DNA of 64,000 bases from Haemaphysalis longicornis. Lineage: Eukaryota; Arthropoda; Arachnida; Ixodida; Ixodidae. Shown piece by piece: positions 11,248 to 23,700 of the stretch. The stretch is taken from the NCBI GenBank assembly GCA_013339765.2, contig CM023454.1:39700950-39764949 (forward strand). The letters are read 5' to 3'. Each line of letters begins with the position of its first letter. Position 1 is the first letter of the stretch. The notes under the pieces were generated by a model. That model ran no database searches and had not been told where the DNA came from. It saw only the letters and a program-made list of their open reading frames with translations. Made by a program: the position numbers and the translations under genes.

Positions 11248-11779
11248 TATCGTCCGCGAGGCTGACAGCAATCGCTGATGGCTGCAAACAAAGGCAACGT
11301 TTTTGTACTTTCGATGTCTTTCCAGTCCTTGCATTCTGTGCGGCGATTTTATGGCCAAGTCAGGGCTAGTGCTTCAAGTTAAGGCCGGAAACTACCACTA
11401 CGATGATGGAACGCCACTGAACAGCTTTGCAGCAAGACCATGAAAATTGCTAGAAATGTTACGTTCTTTGGTATCGTACACTCCGAACACCAATAGGCCG
11501 AAATGGGAGTAAATAGTTTTATAACTACATCCCGAGTCGGAGTATCCAATACTCCTTACATGGGCTTATCGTGATAATCCCAGTATTTCCGCAGTTTAAT
11601 TAGTTGTATATTGCAGTAAGATTTTAGTGCCACTAAAAATGAGATTTCAAGGTGCCCATTGGGCGTATAATATTTTCTCTAAGTAGGAGTTTTCTGTGCA
11701 GACCACCGCCGGAAAGGTTGAAAATGGTTTGCAAACAATTTTGCAGTCGTTCGGAAGACCACCGTAGAAACAATCTGCG

Positions 11780-12370
11780 CTTGCAGCAGTGCTACAATCC
11801 TTTAAAGAGATATTCATAGAAGATCCGAGTACAGTGAACATTTCGGCGAACCCCATCGAGAAAGGAGGTGCGTGTCCAATACGGTTCAATCCCAGGCCCT
11901 TGAGTATCCACAAGCAACCACAGCTGGACGGAGCACTGCAGATGATGGTAAATACTGGAGCGGTGAGGCCATCAAAAAGCCCTTGGCCATTTTAAAAGTG
12001 TTGGCAGATACAAAAGATGGTAGTATCCGCGTGTGCGTAGAATACCGACGCATAGACGCGATACCCATGAGAGACTGCAACACCTTTCCATCCATCGATG
12101 CGGTTATGTGCGCGCTTGGCTAAGCAAAGGTTTTTACCACACTCGACTGTAGTAGCGGGTTTCTAAAGATACCTGTAGTACAAATGGCGATCGAGAAAAC
12201 AGCGTTCGCTTGCACCAGAGGGCTGTTTGAATACGTAAGGCTATTTTTTGGTTCGTGGAATTCTCCAGCAACTTTTGAGCGCATGACGGACATCGGGCTG
12301 AGGGACGCCAAGTTCAACTACACGATGGCGTACATAGAAGAATTGGTTGTATTTTCAGACACCCTTTAGG
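11780..12370 (+). pseudogene. Reverse transcriptase of Ty3/Gypsy element A
   Basis: Broken frames show the usual order of Ty3/Gypsy reverse transcriptase: MMVNTGAVRPSKSPW, DGSIRVCVEYRRIDAIP, then after a stop TTLDCSSGFLKIPV, IEKTAFACTRGLFEYVR and the catalytic box region MAYIEELVVFS. The YxDD metal-binding motif reads Y-I-E-E at 12331-12342, so both catalytic aspartates are replaced. With at least two frame breaks this enzyme is dead. Thumb-domain remnants (KIELLGFVVDQG near 12455) follow in another frame. Confidence 0.8.
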
Positions 12371-12789
12371 TTCGTGTTATTTATTTACAGAATGTGTAGC
12401 AGCGCATGCAAAACCCAGACTTCAAAGTACAACATCGCAAAGTACAACTTGCTGCCAGCAAGATCGAGCTCCTAGGCTTCGTTGTGGACCAAGGTTCAGT
12501 CTGGCAAAACAAGGAGAAGCACAGGGCAATCTTGCGGTTCCTTTAACCATAAAACGTCAAAGGTCTGCAGCGCTTCCTGTGTATGGTCAGCTTCTACTGG
12601 CCGAAATGTGTTGACTAGGCATGGCCCCTTCATCAGCTACTCAGGCTGGGCACCAGATTGTCATGGACGGCTTCAGAGGAGCAGGTGTTTTAGGCACTAT
12701 CATCAGCAATCACTAACACAACAAACCCGCGGTTGCAGATCTCAAACGCCCCTTTGTTGTCTAAAGCGATGTAAGTAAGACGGCTTAGG

Positions 12790-13145
12790 CGTCGTTTTGC
12801 TACACGAGCATAGCCGTGAACTGCGCCCCCAAGCGTTCCCCAGGTGCACTCTCTCAGCCGCCGAACAAAAACATTCAGTGAAAAAAAAACAGTGTCGCCA
12901 TGGTGTTCACCTTCAAAAAGTTCCACATGTACTTTGATGGCACAGATGTGACAATACAGACGGACCAAAAAGCACTGTCATGGTTGTGACGGCTTGAGAG
13001 CCCTGCAGGTGGCCTCGCATGCTGGGCACATACCCTGCAGAAGTATCAATAAAAATGCAATACAAGAAAGCACCAGCCATAAATCTGCGAACGCCTCGTC
13101 TCGCGCTCCTCTACCAGCAAAACAGCAACCTGAACTTCTTGATGA
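12790..13145 (+). pseudogene. RNase H remnant of Ty3/Gypsy element A
   Basis: Around 12905-13060 the frames read FTFKKFHMYFDGTDVTIQTD, QKALSWL and RLESPAGGLACWAHTLQKYQ, the C-terminal half of the RNase H domain that follows reverse transcriptase in Ty3/Gypsy elements. Stops occur within it. No integrase or 3' LTR was recognised downstream, so the element is truncated. Confidence 0.7.
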
Positions 13146-14269
13146 AAGCGCCGGTGGAGCCAATTCGCAGGAAGAGACTGTAAACTCTTTATTCTTGTCT
13201 ACATTGTACCGCTTACGTTATCGTAGAGCTTCAAAACAAATTTATTTTTACTTCTAAACTATTGCCATTAGGTGGCGCGGACACCTAAAATAAGAAGCGA
13301 AGTACATGACTTATGGCCAACGCAATGAAGTGAGCACCGCTATTTTATTACTACTACTGCGTTATTACAAAGTAATATAAATTAGGGGCCCCTACGAACG
13401 CGGCCCAATAACGCCGTTTTCTCACGAATTTTATCGCCACGTTGCTTCGAGAAACGTATAGTTACAACGCCCTTACTTGGAATAAAACGTTTTTTAAAAT
13501 ACCATTTTAGCCAGTGTAAAATTTGCTAGCGTGAGCCTTGTTGCACCATGCAAAGATTGAATAGTTACAAACTAGTACACGCCATTTTTTACAGCAATAT
13601 GTGAATATTTTCTCTTTCGCTCGTATCAAAATTCGTGTTACTATTTATTTTGAAAGCGAAACTAATCTTAGTGTGTCCTCTTGGACAGCAAGATTACATT
13701 TTGGTACGTGCTAACATTTTCCAAACCTGTTCAATGGCCGAAGCTTAAAAAATACGCCATAAAACGCCCCGTTTTCCTTGTGGAGCAGGCAGCGGGGGTC
13801 CTTTCTAAATGCATGTTTGATATATATTATGATTAAAGACACTATTGCGGGCCAAAATCAAGCGAGGCTATTATTAGAAGCTGACTGCGGGTTTTTTGCC
13901 GGAAATGACTCAAGGTATAGGCAAGCTTTGCTGGTAGTGACTTCAATGGGGGCTATGTGTGCTGTGGTGGTTGTTTCACGAGCAGGAGTGAAGACCTTAG
14001 CAATACCCTGATGTCAGTCTATTCATAGAATGAAAATTCCTAAAGACGAGGTGTTCTGCGATCCTCCAGTTGCCATAGTCACGATTCTTTTACATCGTGA
14101 GAGCAGGACAGCTATTCGGTTTGTGAGCTTCCTCGATCGAGTTGCCAGCTCTGGCCTAAGAGCCATAATTTCCCATTGACCATATGGTATAGTGAGAATG
14201 AAGCGTTCTCAATCCGGAATCTCATCAGGGCGGACGCAAACAAATCGGCTATTGAGAAGGTATATCTGA
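13146..14269. other. No recognised gene
   Basis: The sequence has a few short frames (for example 13778-14011) without known motifs. A short ACACC/GGTGGCGC stretch near 13270 could be a repeat edge. The segment 14040-14270 may be the left part of whatever the RTE LINE inserted into. Confidence 0.4.
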
Positions 14270-14278
14270 AAGTTATAT
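14270..14278. repeat. Candidate target-site duplication of RTE LINE (left)
   Basis: AAGTTATAT here and at 15960-15968 flanks the LINE. A third related GTTATAT lies just before the right copy, so the exact boundary is uncertain. Confidence 0.5.
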
Positions 14279-15950
14279 CATCATCATCATCATAATCATC
14301 ATCACCAGCCTATCTACGCCCACTGCAGGGCAAAGGCCTCTCCCATTATTCTCCAATTACATCGGTCCTGTGCCAACTGTGACCAATTTATCCCCGAAAA
14401 CTTCTTGATCTCATCAGCCCACCTAACTTTCTGCCGCCCCCTGCAGCGCTTGCGTTCTCTAGGGATCCACTCTGTTACCCTTAATGACCAGCGGTTATCT
14501 TGCCTTCGCATTACATGCCCTGCCCACGTCCATTTCTTCGTCTTAATTTCTACTATGTCTTTAACACCAGTTTGCTCCCTGACCCACTCCGCTGTCTTCT
14601 TGTCCCTTAATGTTACACCTATCATTTTCCGCTCCATTGCCCGCTGAGTCGTTCTCAATTTAAGTTGAACCCTCTTAGTGAGCCTCCAAGTTTCTGCCCC
14701 GTAGGTGAGTACCGGTAAGATGCAGCTGTCATACACTTTCTTCTTCAGCGACAATGGTAGGCTGCTATTCATTATCTGAGAATGTCTGCCATATGCACCC
14801 CACCCCATTCTGATCCTTCTAATTATCTGTGCCTCATGGTTGGGATCTGGGGTCACAACTTGGGGTAAGTATATATATTCGCTTACCACTTCCACTGCCT
14901 CGCCATCTATCTCAAACTGCTGTGCTGTCCCCAGGTTATTGATCATTATTTAGTTTTCTGCTATTAATTTTCAGACCCAACGGTTCTACCCTGTTCGCCC
15001 AGTGCTGAAAGCATGCTTTGCATTCGTCCCCCGAGTTACTTAGCAAGGCACCGTCATCAGCAAATCTGAGGTTACTGAGGTATTCTCCATTAACCCTTAC
15101 TCCCACCTGTTCCACATCCAACGTTCTGAATACTTCTTGTAAGCATGCTGTGAATAACATTGCAGAGATTGTGTCTCCTTGTCTGACACCATTCCTTATA
15201 GGTATTTTACTGCTCTCCCTATGGAGGATGATGGTAGCTGTAGACCCATTATAGATATCCTCTAGTATTCTTACATAATGCTGATCTACCCCCTGGTTCC
15301 GTAATGCCTGAAATGACTGCTAGGGTTTCGACCGAGTCAAATGCTTTCTCATAATCTATAAAGGCTATATATAGGGGTTCAGTATACTCAGCGCACTTCT
15401 CTATCACCTGATTGACCGTGTGAATATGGTCCATTGTTGATTAACCTCTACGGAACCCTGCTTGTTCTTTAGGTTGACTTAAATCTAAGGTTGCAGAGAT
15501 TCGGTTAGCGATTACCTTGGTAAATACCTTGTAGACGACTGAGAGTAAGCTGATCAGCCTGTAATTTTTCAAGTCCTTCATGTCGCCTTTCTTATGGATT
15601 AGGATGATGTTAGCGTTCTTCCAAGATTCCGGTACCGTTGCGGTCATTAGGCATTCAATGCGTAAACAGGTTTGCCAGTTTTTCAAGTACAATTTCTCCG
15701 CCATCCTTCAAGAGGTCTGCCGTTATCTGATCCTCACCAGGTACTTTGCCTCCTTTCATTTCTTTCAAAGCCTTCCTTACTTCTTCGGTCGTTACTGGTG
15801 GAATGTCTATCTCCTCTGAACTACTGTCTCGTTCGGCATTATCCTGTATGTCCCGGCTACTGTACAGATCCCTATAAAACTCCTCGGCCACTGTGACTAT
15901 TTTATCCCTCTTTGTAATGACATTGCTTGCTTATCCTTAAGTGCATAGAC
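14279..15950 (-). mobile_element. RTE-type LINE, 5' truncated
   Basis: Read on the minus strand, frames give the reverse transcriptase and C-terminal part of an RTE/BovB-type LINE in order: VTTEEVRKALKEMKGGKVPG (15891-15655), VPESWKNANIILIHKKGD and QPKEQAGFRRG (15704-15441), AFIDYEKAFDSVE (15434-15249), LSNLRFADDGALLS with the catalytic F-A-D-D box (15160-14936), then a 210-codon open frame (14946-14314) with ILPVLTYGAETWRLTK and KTKKWTWAGHVMRR. Frameshifts lie near 14945, 15200 and 15690, and one TTC-to-TAA change sits near 15440. The 3' end is a TGATGA-type repeat at 14277-14305. AAGTTATAT at 14270-14278 and 15960-15968 looks like the target duplication. The endonuclease domain is missing. 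Confidence 0.9.
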
Positions 15951-15959
15951 GTTATATGG

Positions 15960-17941
15960 AAGTTATATGGGGCACCCTTAAAGCAGGCCGCATTTTTTGC
16001 CCACCCCTTTCATTTATTTGTTCATTTGAGTACAGCAAAGTCCCGAGATGGATTGCATTAGAGAATGCTATTCACGCGGCGTACACCAGCACCAGTGAAT
16101 ATATACGGCTGCTTCAAAAACACAACGAGATCATAGTAGGCCGACGGAGGCTGCACCTAAATTCAGCAGTTTCATTTGAAGGCGGTGTACGATCCGGTGA
16201 AGCAATATTATAACCCTACCTGCTTGTGGCAAGTTCTGGGAGATCATCCTATCGTTTTTGGAGCATCACGATCTCTTTTTTGGCACAATATAATATAAAA
16301 AACGCCCCAACTGCTTGGCTGATCCGTACTTTGGAGAGGCGTTTCTCAGCTAATTAGTACGACCACTTTTGTCGCCTGCCGTTCATAGATATCGTTTGAA
16401 AACAGCACTGAAGACAGACGACACAAGCGCTGACGCACAACTGTGTAAATTTAGTTCGCAATAAAATAAACATGAAAACTAAGGAAAGATAATTAGAGAC
16501 ATGAAAAAAATCGAAATAATATTTTGACTTAAAATATGTTAGAAAAATATTAGTTAGTATGCCAACGACAATTTTATCGGCCCCGTGGCGATTTGAGCCC
16601 ATCTTCCACGCTGTTTTCAAATAATATGACGTACCAACAAGCCCTTCAGTTCACCCCTTTATTAGCTAGCTGCGTCCAAGTAAACCGTAATAAGGAAAAT
16701 GGCCCATTTCTGTGTAAATATCTTCTCCCGCTGCTTTCTACACTGCTCATTGAAAGCAGTGCGCGCGTAGTGCAGTAACTGGTGTATAGTTAGGAAGCAA
16801 TGAATGTTTCTTCCTGGTTTCTTCCACCGTACTTATCTGTAAAGCATTAAAACTTTTCGGTGTGCGCTTGACTATTTCTAAACGGGACTTTATTTTTGCG
16901 CTTAATAAAAACCACCTACAATGTCACCTTCCTTTTGCAGTTATCTACACGATGCCCTTAACCAGCTACTTGTTCGGCATCCAAACGCTCTGTTGTTTTT
17001 ATTGGGCGACTTTAGCTACCCAGATGTTGTGTTTGACAAGTGACTCGGTCGCGGGTAAACAACCCTCCTCTGAATGTTGAAATTTTAAAAACCTGTCCTA
17101 CTACTTTATTCCTCGCACAGATCGTCCGCAAACACACTCGTACTTGTGCCAGTAGTTGTAATACTTTAGAATTATTTCTGACTACTACTGTCGACTTCAT
17201 CTCCACTCTTACTTAGCTCACTAAAATAAGCGACCATTTATTACTTCAATTCACGCCTTAAGCACAGGTAAAATATTGGAGAACATGTGCGAAAGCAGAC
17301 GTTCTTCATGGTTTTCCAACCATTTAGGCTGTTTGCGCCACAAAAATAAGTGTTTGTTTCGTAAAGCAAAACGGACGAATATAGCAGTACGATAAATGGA
17401 CTATCAGCGAACTAAAGCAGAGTGCACAAGGCCAGTACGCAGTGCAAAGCAAAACTTTTTACCAACACACTACCTATGCTGTTACAAACTAACCTACGAA
17501 AATTTAAAAACATATAAGTGGTATAAAACACGTTTGTTCCAGCTCACTTAAAATAATGATCTCCCAGTTCTAGTTGATGAGTGCTGCACTGTCTCGAATA
17601 AACGTTTTCAGCAGCTTCTAACGTTGATTCTCCCGCGCGTCTTCCTGGTGTACAAGGCGAAATTTTGAGTGAATGAATTCAATAACTATCTACTGCCGTG
17701 GTTTTCCAAAACTAATTACGGATCAAAAATTTTCTTCGTGTGACCCCGATCCAATTATATCAAAAATGCTCAAATGTACAGAAATGTGGTCGGCCATCGT
17801 ATTGTATAACAATTTGGTGCAATCTTTACAGCAAAGTGCCCTTTCTGCTGATACCAAAAAGACGAGAGTCACAGCCCCGAATCACGACACATAAATATAC
17901 ACGCTCCAGTAGCTCTCACACTAAATAGTAGGAACAGAAAA
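15960..17941. other. No recognised gene
   Basis: The frame 15941-16213 (VPRWIALENAIHAAYTSTSE and onward) has protein-like composition but I do not recognise it. The rest is AT-rich and without motif. If the RTE LINE inserted into an older element, this frame and the one at 13778-14011 could be its two sides. Confidence 0.35.
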
Positions 17942-19355
17942 CCTAATTTATTGGAACTGTAGAGGCCTTCTGAAGAATCTTCGCGATGTGTACGAGATAC
18001 TGCACTCCATTCAGCCACGTGTCCTATGTCTACAAGAAAATAATTTAAATTCCACGCATACAAATTTTCTGAATAGTCACCTGGTATTTAGGAAGGACAC
18101 GGATGGTGGTGGCACATCTTTTGGGGGCATGGTCATCATTTCCCGGTAGTACATGGCATGTCACACTATCCAGTTACAGACCGTCCTTGCGGCTCTTGCC
18201 TTTCGTACCATAATTTATAATAGGCTAATGACACTATGCTCTGTTTACATCCCTCCTGATTTCTCCCTCTCGAGCTCAGATTTAGAGGGCCTTGTAGATT
18301 ATCTACACGCGCCTTTCATTCATTTAGGCGACATGAACGCACATAACTCTCCTTGGAGCTCTGCTCACACAGATGCCGAAGGTCGCCTTATCGAAAAATA
18401 CCTAACATCTTCGGGAGCATGCCTATTCAACAAAAATAAGCCTAAATACCATAATATAGGACACAACGCTTATTCACACCTCGAATAGGTATTGGCTCTG
18501 CAGTACTCTATCTCTTTAATTGGACGTTGGCACTATCTCGTATGTTAGTTACCACTTGCCAACCACATTACCATAAATAGTCAAAGGCCCGAACACTTCA
18601 CCTTCCCATAACAAGTTCAGTGAAGCTAGAGTGAAATGGAGTACATTCACAAAAACATTCAAACTACACCACACATTCTTCTTTGGATACCTACACGTTG
18701 AAGAAGTTATCCAACTCCTCAAGGCGCGCATCCTCGACGCCGCCGAAAAGTCCATTCCCCCCGCCTCTGGCGCCCCGCGCAACTAGAGGAGACCGTGATG
18801 TTAATGAGGACTGTTGGCGGGCACGAGAGGCCCAGAACAAGGCGTGGGGTATCCTTCGTCGGTACCCCACGACGGGAAACCTACTTTAGTTCAAAAGGGC
18901 TACGGCTGTGGGAAAACGCGCGCGCCGTGAGGCAAAACGAGATAGTTGGCGTTCTTATACCATCAATAAACTATTACACAGACACACCAAAATAGGGACA
19001 GGAATACGCAAACAAAAGGAACAACAAAAAAACAGCCTGTCTCTAGTCAGCAAAACAGGAGACACACTCGAAAACTAGGCTGACACACTCGCACAACACT
19101 TCCATCACGTGTCGAGTTCAGCACACTATACGAACACTTTCATAAAACACAAACAATCAGTCGAAAAAATTCTATACTAGATAGCAATAGGTTAACATCT
19201 TCTTACAACTCAGAGTTTTCACTCCATGTGCTCCGGGCTGCTCTCAGCACGTGTAAATCCTCAGCTCCAGGCCCAGGCAACATCACATATACAATGATAC
19301 AACACGTACACGCTGACACACTTGAAACACTTCTACATCTATATAATAAAATACT
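17942..19355 (+). mobile_element. Jockey-type LINE, 5' piece (endonuclease to start of RT)
   Basis: Starting near 17942 the frames read IYWNCRGLLKNLRDVYEILH, VLCLQENNLN, then in the open frame 18153-18488 LCSVYIPPDFSLSSSDLEGL and HLGDMNAHNSPW. These are the Glu and Asp-x-Asn motifs of an apurinic-type endonuclease, which nicks target DNA. After a break, 18800-19000 gives the linker (GVSFVGTPRRETYF and INYYTD), and 19205-19350 gives the start of the reverse transcriptase (LRAALSTCKSSAPGPGN, then LETLLHLYNKI). The sequence then switches abruptly to a Gypsy protease. The missing next residues reappear at 26286. Several frameshifts and stops make it dead. Confidence 0.8.
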
Positions 19356-19860
19356 CTCGAAGACCCAAGTTGATAGGTGTTCACGTTGACAGGGTTCGTG
19401 TTAGTGCTTTAGTGGACACAGGCGTCAATATTTCAGTTATGGGGTTGTTCCTTCGCCGCACTCTTCGGAAAGTTCTGACGCCGGCGATGTCTTGCCGCAC
19501 GAGTCGCCGACGAAGGAACGACCACCGCAGCCGGAATCTGAACCGCCCCGTCATAATTGCCGGACACGACATCCCTGTCTTGTTCACCGTCTGGCACACA
19601 TGCCCTTCGACATAATATTCGGACTGGACTTCCTGACTAACCACGCCACCCTCATTGACTGCGCCGCAGGGTTTTTACATCTTGATCTGCACAGAGCACC
19701 TCTTGATGACGTCACGCCCACTTTCCGGCTGTGCGGCGCCAAACAAGCTCGATTAGCTCCCAAGGCCATGCCCTACGTGCGTTTATTGTCGTGCCCGCCA
19801 GGCGCTGATAGGGAATACTTTTTCTCCCCGTCACCGATATACTCCTTGAACACAACGTGA
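19356..19860 (+). pseudogene. Retropepsin of Ty3/Gypsy element B
   Basis: Overlapping frames read VSALVDTGVNISVM, with the catalytic Asp-Thr-Gly, then RKVLTPAMS, PVIIAGHDIPVLFTV and IIFGLDFLTNHATLIDCAAG, the two halves of a retroelement aspartic protease with a frameshift between them. No LTR, primer site or gag lies to the left. The element begins directly inside the LINE reverse transcriptase, so its 5' part was lost before or at insertion. Confidence 0.8.
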
Positions 19861-20069
19861 CCCTTCCTTATACAGTCGTGACTGTCGCGAAGAAAGAAAC
19901 AGGCCTCCAATTTTTGAACTTTGGTTTCTCTACCCAAGTCCTTCCTCGTGGAATGTCGATAGCTACACTGATCGCCTTGCCTGAATGGCAAGTTTCCGTG
20001 GTGAAACCTGACACCTCTGAGATCTCTACGGACAGCCAACGGGACATTTCATGAACTACCGGTGATTTT

Positions 20070-21000
20070 ATGGACATGATAGCGTCGCACCTTTCACCTC
20101 CGGTAGCCCATCAGCTTCGTTCTCTTCTAGCGTCACATTGGGGAATTTTCGACTTAGACAACCGTCCTTTGGGCCTGACTTCCAATGTGGCCTATCGGAT
20201 AAACACTGGTGATGCGACCCCCAACCGCCGACATCCATATCGTGTCTCCCATGCCGAACGTGCCGTCATTCAGCAGAAAGTAGAGATGTTGCGGAAAGAT
20301 GTTAATGAGCCGTCTTCTAGTACATGGCAGTCGCCACACGCGCTGGTCAAAAAGAAAGACGGCTCATGGCGATTCTGTGTTGATTACAGATATTTAAACA
20401 AAATAACCAACAAGGACGTTTATACACTTCCTCGAATTGACGACACCTTCGACTGCTTGCATGAAGTGTGGCATTTCTCGCCCATTGGCCTGAGATCAGG
20501 GTACTGGCAAATTGCAGTCGACGTCATGGACCGCGAAAAGACCGCTTTTGTAACACTAGATGAACTGGGCCATGCCGTTTGGTCTCTGTATTGCGGCAGC
20601 CACATTCGAAAGGATGATGTACCCTCTTCTGCATGAATTTAAATGGACGACATGCTAGTGCTATCTGGATGACGTTATCGTCTTTTCTCCCACGTTTGAG
20701 ACGCACTTTAATCGCCTATCCGACATCCTAGAAGGTTTGTGCAGAGCAGGTCTTCAGCTGAATTCGTGAAAGTGCCACTTCAATTACGGTCAAATAAAGG
20801 TGCTTGGGCACCTCCTCGACGCTACCGGAGTCGAACCGGACCCAGAAAAAATACGATCCATTAAACCCATCCCTATTCCTCGATCGGTGAAAGACGTTCC
20901 CAGCTTTTTGGGCCTCTGCTCCTACTTTCGTCGCCACGTCAAAAACTTCGCCTTAGTAGCCGGGCCTCTCACGGATTTGCTTCAGCAGGATAACCCGTTT
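20070..21000 (+). pseudogene. Reverse transcriptase of Ty3/Gypsy element B
   Basis: A long frame (20070-20636) carries the fingers and palm: WQSPHALVKKKDGSWRFCVD, YLNKITNKDVYTLPRIDD, SPIGLRSGYWQIAVD, REKTAFVT. In the next frame follow WAMPFGLCIAAATFERMM and the catalytic box CYLDDVIVFSP with Y-L-D-D at 20662-20673. The motif A aspartate expected before LRSGYW is a glycine. The thumb (GHLLDATGVEPDPEKI, VPSFLGLCSYFRRHVKNF) is open at 20800-21006. At least one frameshift and two stops break it. Confidence 0.88.
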
Positions 21001-21924
21001 TCCTAGAGCCGTGAGCAAGCTTCCTCTTTTTCAACTCTCGTCAATAATCTTACTTCTCAAGCTAATTTGGCGCAATTTGATGCCTCCTCTCCGACCGACG
21101 TTGCAACAGACGCGAGTTGGCCACGGCATAGGTGCTGCATTTGTTCAGAAACACGCCAGTCTCGAACGAGTGATAGCGTTTTCCAGTCGCCTTTTGCCAC
21201 CTTCCAAAAAAACTATTCGATCAGCGAGCGCGAATGCCTAGCTCTTGTATGCGCCGTGAACAAATTCCGTCAATATTTATACGGAAGGCTTTTTTTGGTG
21301 GTAACAGAAAACCATGCCCTATGCTGGCTGCCATCCTTAAACGATCCCATGGGTTGTCTTGGTCACTGGGCTTTACGCCTTCACGTGTTTGACCACTCCA
21401 TGGCCTACAAGTCTAGCAGGCTCCACAGGGACGCCGTCTGCCGGTCGCGTCAACAGGTCGACCAACCTTATATAGCTAACAACGACCTTGAGTCTTGTGT
21501 CCCTGCAATACCTTACTTTCTCAACATCGCCGACCACCAGCGCCGCGACCAATCATTGCAGTCGATCATTGCACGTCTCACCACCATGCCGTCAGACCTT
21601 GCATTGAACGGGTTTTCGCTCCGCCGCGGGGTGCTGTTTTGCCTAATCTTTCGCGCAGACGGCACTGACGAACTTCTGGTTCTTCCTGAACACTTCCGAT
21701 CTTACATTCTCCATCAGTTGCACAACGAGCCAAGGGCTGGCCACCTTGGTGTCGCACAAACGTACGACCGTGTATGTAAGCGATTTTATTGGCCGGACTT
21801 TACCCACCAGTCCGCCGCTTCGTAATGGCGTATGACCTGTGCTAGCGCCAGAAAACCCCTTCCTTGTGCCCAGCTGGACTGCTCCAACCGTAGAGATTTC
21901 CTCCGAATCTTTCTTTTGTGTTGG
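21001..21924 (+). pseudogene. RNase H and integrase zinc-binding region of element B
   Basis: The 252-codon frame 21067-21825 covers most of RNase H (NYSISERECLALVCAVNKFR, ENHALCWLPSLNDPMG) and runs into the integrase N-terminal zinc-binding domain with LHNEPRAGHLGVAQTYDRV and FYWPDF. The Cys pair of this domain is damaged: the first Cys is Tyr and a stop follows the second. Near 21890-21924 the frame reads EISSESFFCVG, the lead-in to the integrase core, and there the sequence switches to a different Gypsy family. The core resumes at about 25200. Confidence 0.85.
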
Positions 21925-22830
21925 TCAGTGTTGGTCAGTTTGGTCAAATCAGTGTTGCGCCTTTGGTCAGCACACCGTTATTCCGGACGCCCTTTGAACG
22001 GGTTGCTGTTGACGTAGTTCGCCCATTCTGCCCCAAGTCATAGAAATGAAACCGATATGGGCTGACGCTCATTTATTTCGCGACCCGATACCCGGACGCC
22101 GTAGCTCTCCCAGCCATTGATTCAGCACATGTCGCATAGGCCCTCATTGAAATGTTCTCTCGCATCGGTATACCCAAGTAGATCGTCACCGAGCAAGGAG
22201 CGAGCTTCGCCTCAGAGTTGATGTGAGAAGTCAGCCACCTGTTGTCAATCAAGCTCCTCCACACTTGTCCCTATCATGCCATGGCGAACGAGCTGGTTGA
22301 AAAGTTTAACGGCAATTTGAAAACGATGCTAAAAAGACTGCCAGGAAAAACCTAGGTGCTGGGACCGCTACCTCGCTCCACTTCTTTTTGCCTACAGGGA
22401 AGTACCTCAAGCCAGCCTGGGCTTCTCCCCTTTCGACCTCATCTACGGAAGACATGTGCGAGGGCCCTTGACTGTACTCAAGGAGCTGTGGACAAAAGAT
22501 GACTTCGATGGTGCGGTGGGGACGACTTATGGATAACTCGTCGATCAACGAGACCGACTGGAGCAGACGTGTAAAATTGCCTATGAGCAACTTGCCCAAG
22601 CGAAAGAAAAACAAAAGGACTACTATGACCGAAAATGTCACCCGAGGAAGCTTTCAGTTGGAAACAAAGTTCTTATCTTGCTCCCAACTGATTCAAACAA
22701 ATTGCTGATGCAGTGGAAGGGGCCATTTGAGATCACTGGGAAGAAAAGCGACGTGGGCTACGAGATCAGCCTCGGTGGCAAAATGAAGTCTTCCACGTAA
22801 ACATGTTGAAACTGTACGAAGAAAGGACCT
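21925..22830 (+). pseudogene. Integrase of Gmr1-like Gypsy element C
   Basis: Broken frames give an integrase core: FERVAVDVVRPF (first catalytic Asp at 22011-22013), YFATRYPDAVALPAIDSAHV, IVTEQGASFASELM (second Asp replaced by Glu at 22191-22193), NELVEKFNGNLKTMLKRL (catalytic Glu at 22299-22301), then LFAYREVPQASLGFSPFDLI and the GPY/F-type C-terminal region LMQWKGPFEI. This resembles the integrase of KRAB-A/KRBA2-related and Gmr1-type elements more than that of the surrounding element. No zinc-binding domain of its own is visible, so it is 5' truncated. What follows is not an LTR but its reverse transcriptase, the reverse of the usual Ty3/Gypsy order. Confidence 0.8.
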
Positions 22831-23700
22831 ATTCGCCACCGCCGCAAGCATGAGTTGCCGCTACAATTGACGAAGTCCTGGGTACCACAGACGATCTCGA
22901 CGACCCACCATCGGCCGATAGCCTTCCCACACTTCTGCTTCGTCAGACGCAAAATTGCGAAAATGTCAAGTTCTCACCTGAACTCAAGGCTGAGCAGAGG
23001 GATCAGGTGCAGGAAGTAATCCAAAAGTATGGCTTGATCTGTTCTTACCTGCCCGGAAAAATGGACATTGTACAGTGCCCATTGAATTTAATGACTGACA
23101 ATCCTGTACACGTTTCTGAATATCACATACTGCTTGCGTTTGATGAGACGATTGAAAAAGAAGTTCAAGACATGTTAGCAATGGGAATCAGTGAAAAATA
23201 GAGAGCTTAACAAACTTCTTGTCCCCGATTTTGTGCCCATTCCACGCATAGACGTTGTACTTGCCCTCGGTGGGAAGAAGAAATTCTTCTCAAAGGTACA
23301 TTTTACCAAAGGCTATTGGCAAGTGCCCATGACTGCTGACAGCCGCGAGAAGACTGCATTTTCGAGGTTGTCGGGGTTGTACCATTTTCGGTATATGCCG
23401 TTTGGTATAAAGACCGCCCAGGCCCTCTTTGCACGTCTAATGCGAGCTGTGCTAGGTGGGTTGAAAACCCTCCACCACTACTTCGATGACGTAATCGTGG
23501 CAACGGGAACCTGGCAAGAGCAGTTGGACACACTGGGTCGAGTGTTTGAAAGAATAAAAAATGCCAAGCAAGTGCGAAATCGGAAAGCCCACCATTTCTT
23601 TTTAGGACACCGCATCCGGGACTCCCAAGTGAAACACCTTTTGAAGACTTTGGACAAGATCTTGGGCTCTAAACGACCAAGAACAAAAAAATAGCGCGGC
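22831..23700 (+). pseudogene. Reverse transcriptase of Gmr1-like element C
   Basis: After a short linker rich in Asp and Pro, 22950-23201 reads VKFSPELKAEQRDQVQEVI, YLPGKMDIVQCPLNLMTDNP and IEKEVQDMLAMGISEK, the start of a Ty3/Gypsy reverse transcriptase. About 25 residues of the fingers are deleted at 23200. The 167-codon frame 23191-23694 continues with PIPRIDVVLALGGKKKFFSK, GYWQVPMTADSREKTAFSRL, RYMPFGIKTAQALFARLM and HHYFDDVIV, whose Y-F-D-D box is at 23479-23490. The motif A aspartate before GYWQ is replaced. The transition from integrase C-terminus to this domain looks continuous rather than like a junction of two elements. Confidence 0.82.

Noticed and set aside
12978..13163. Minus-strand Cys-rich peptide as a secreted small protein
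   Set aside because: It lies opposite the RNase H remnant of element A and is a shadow frame.
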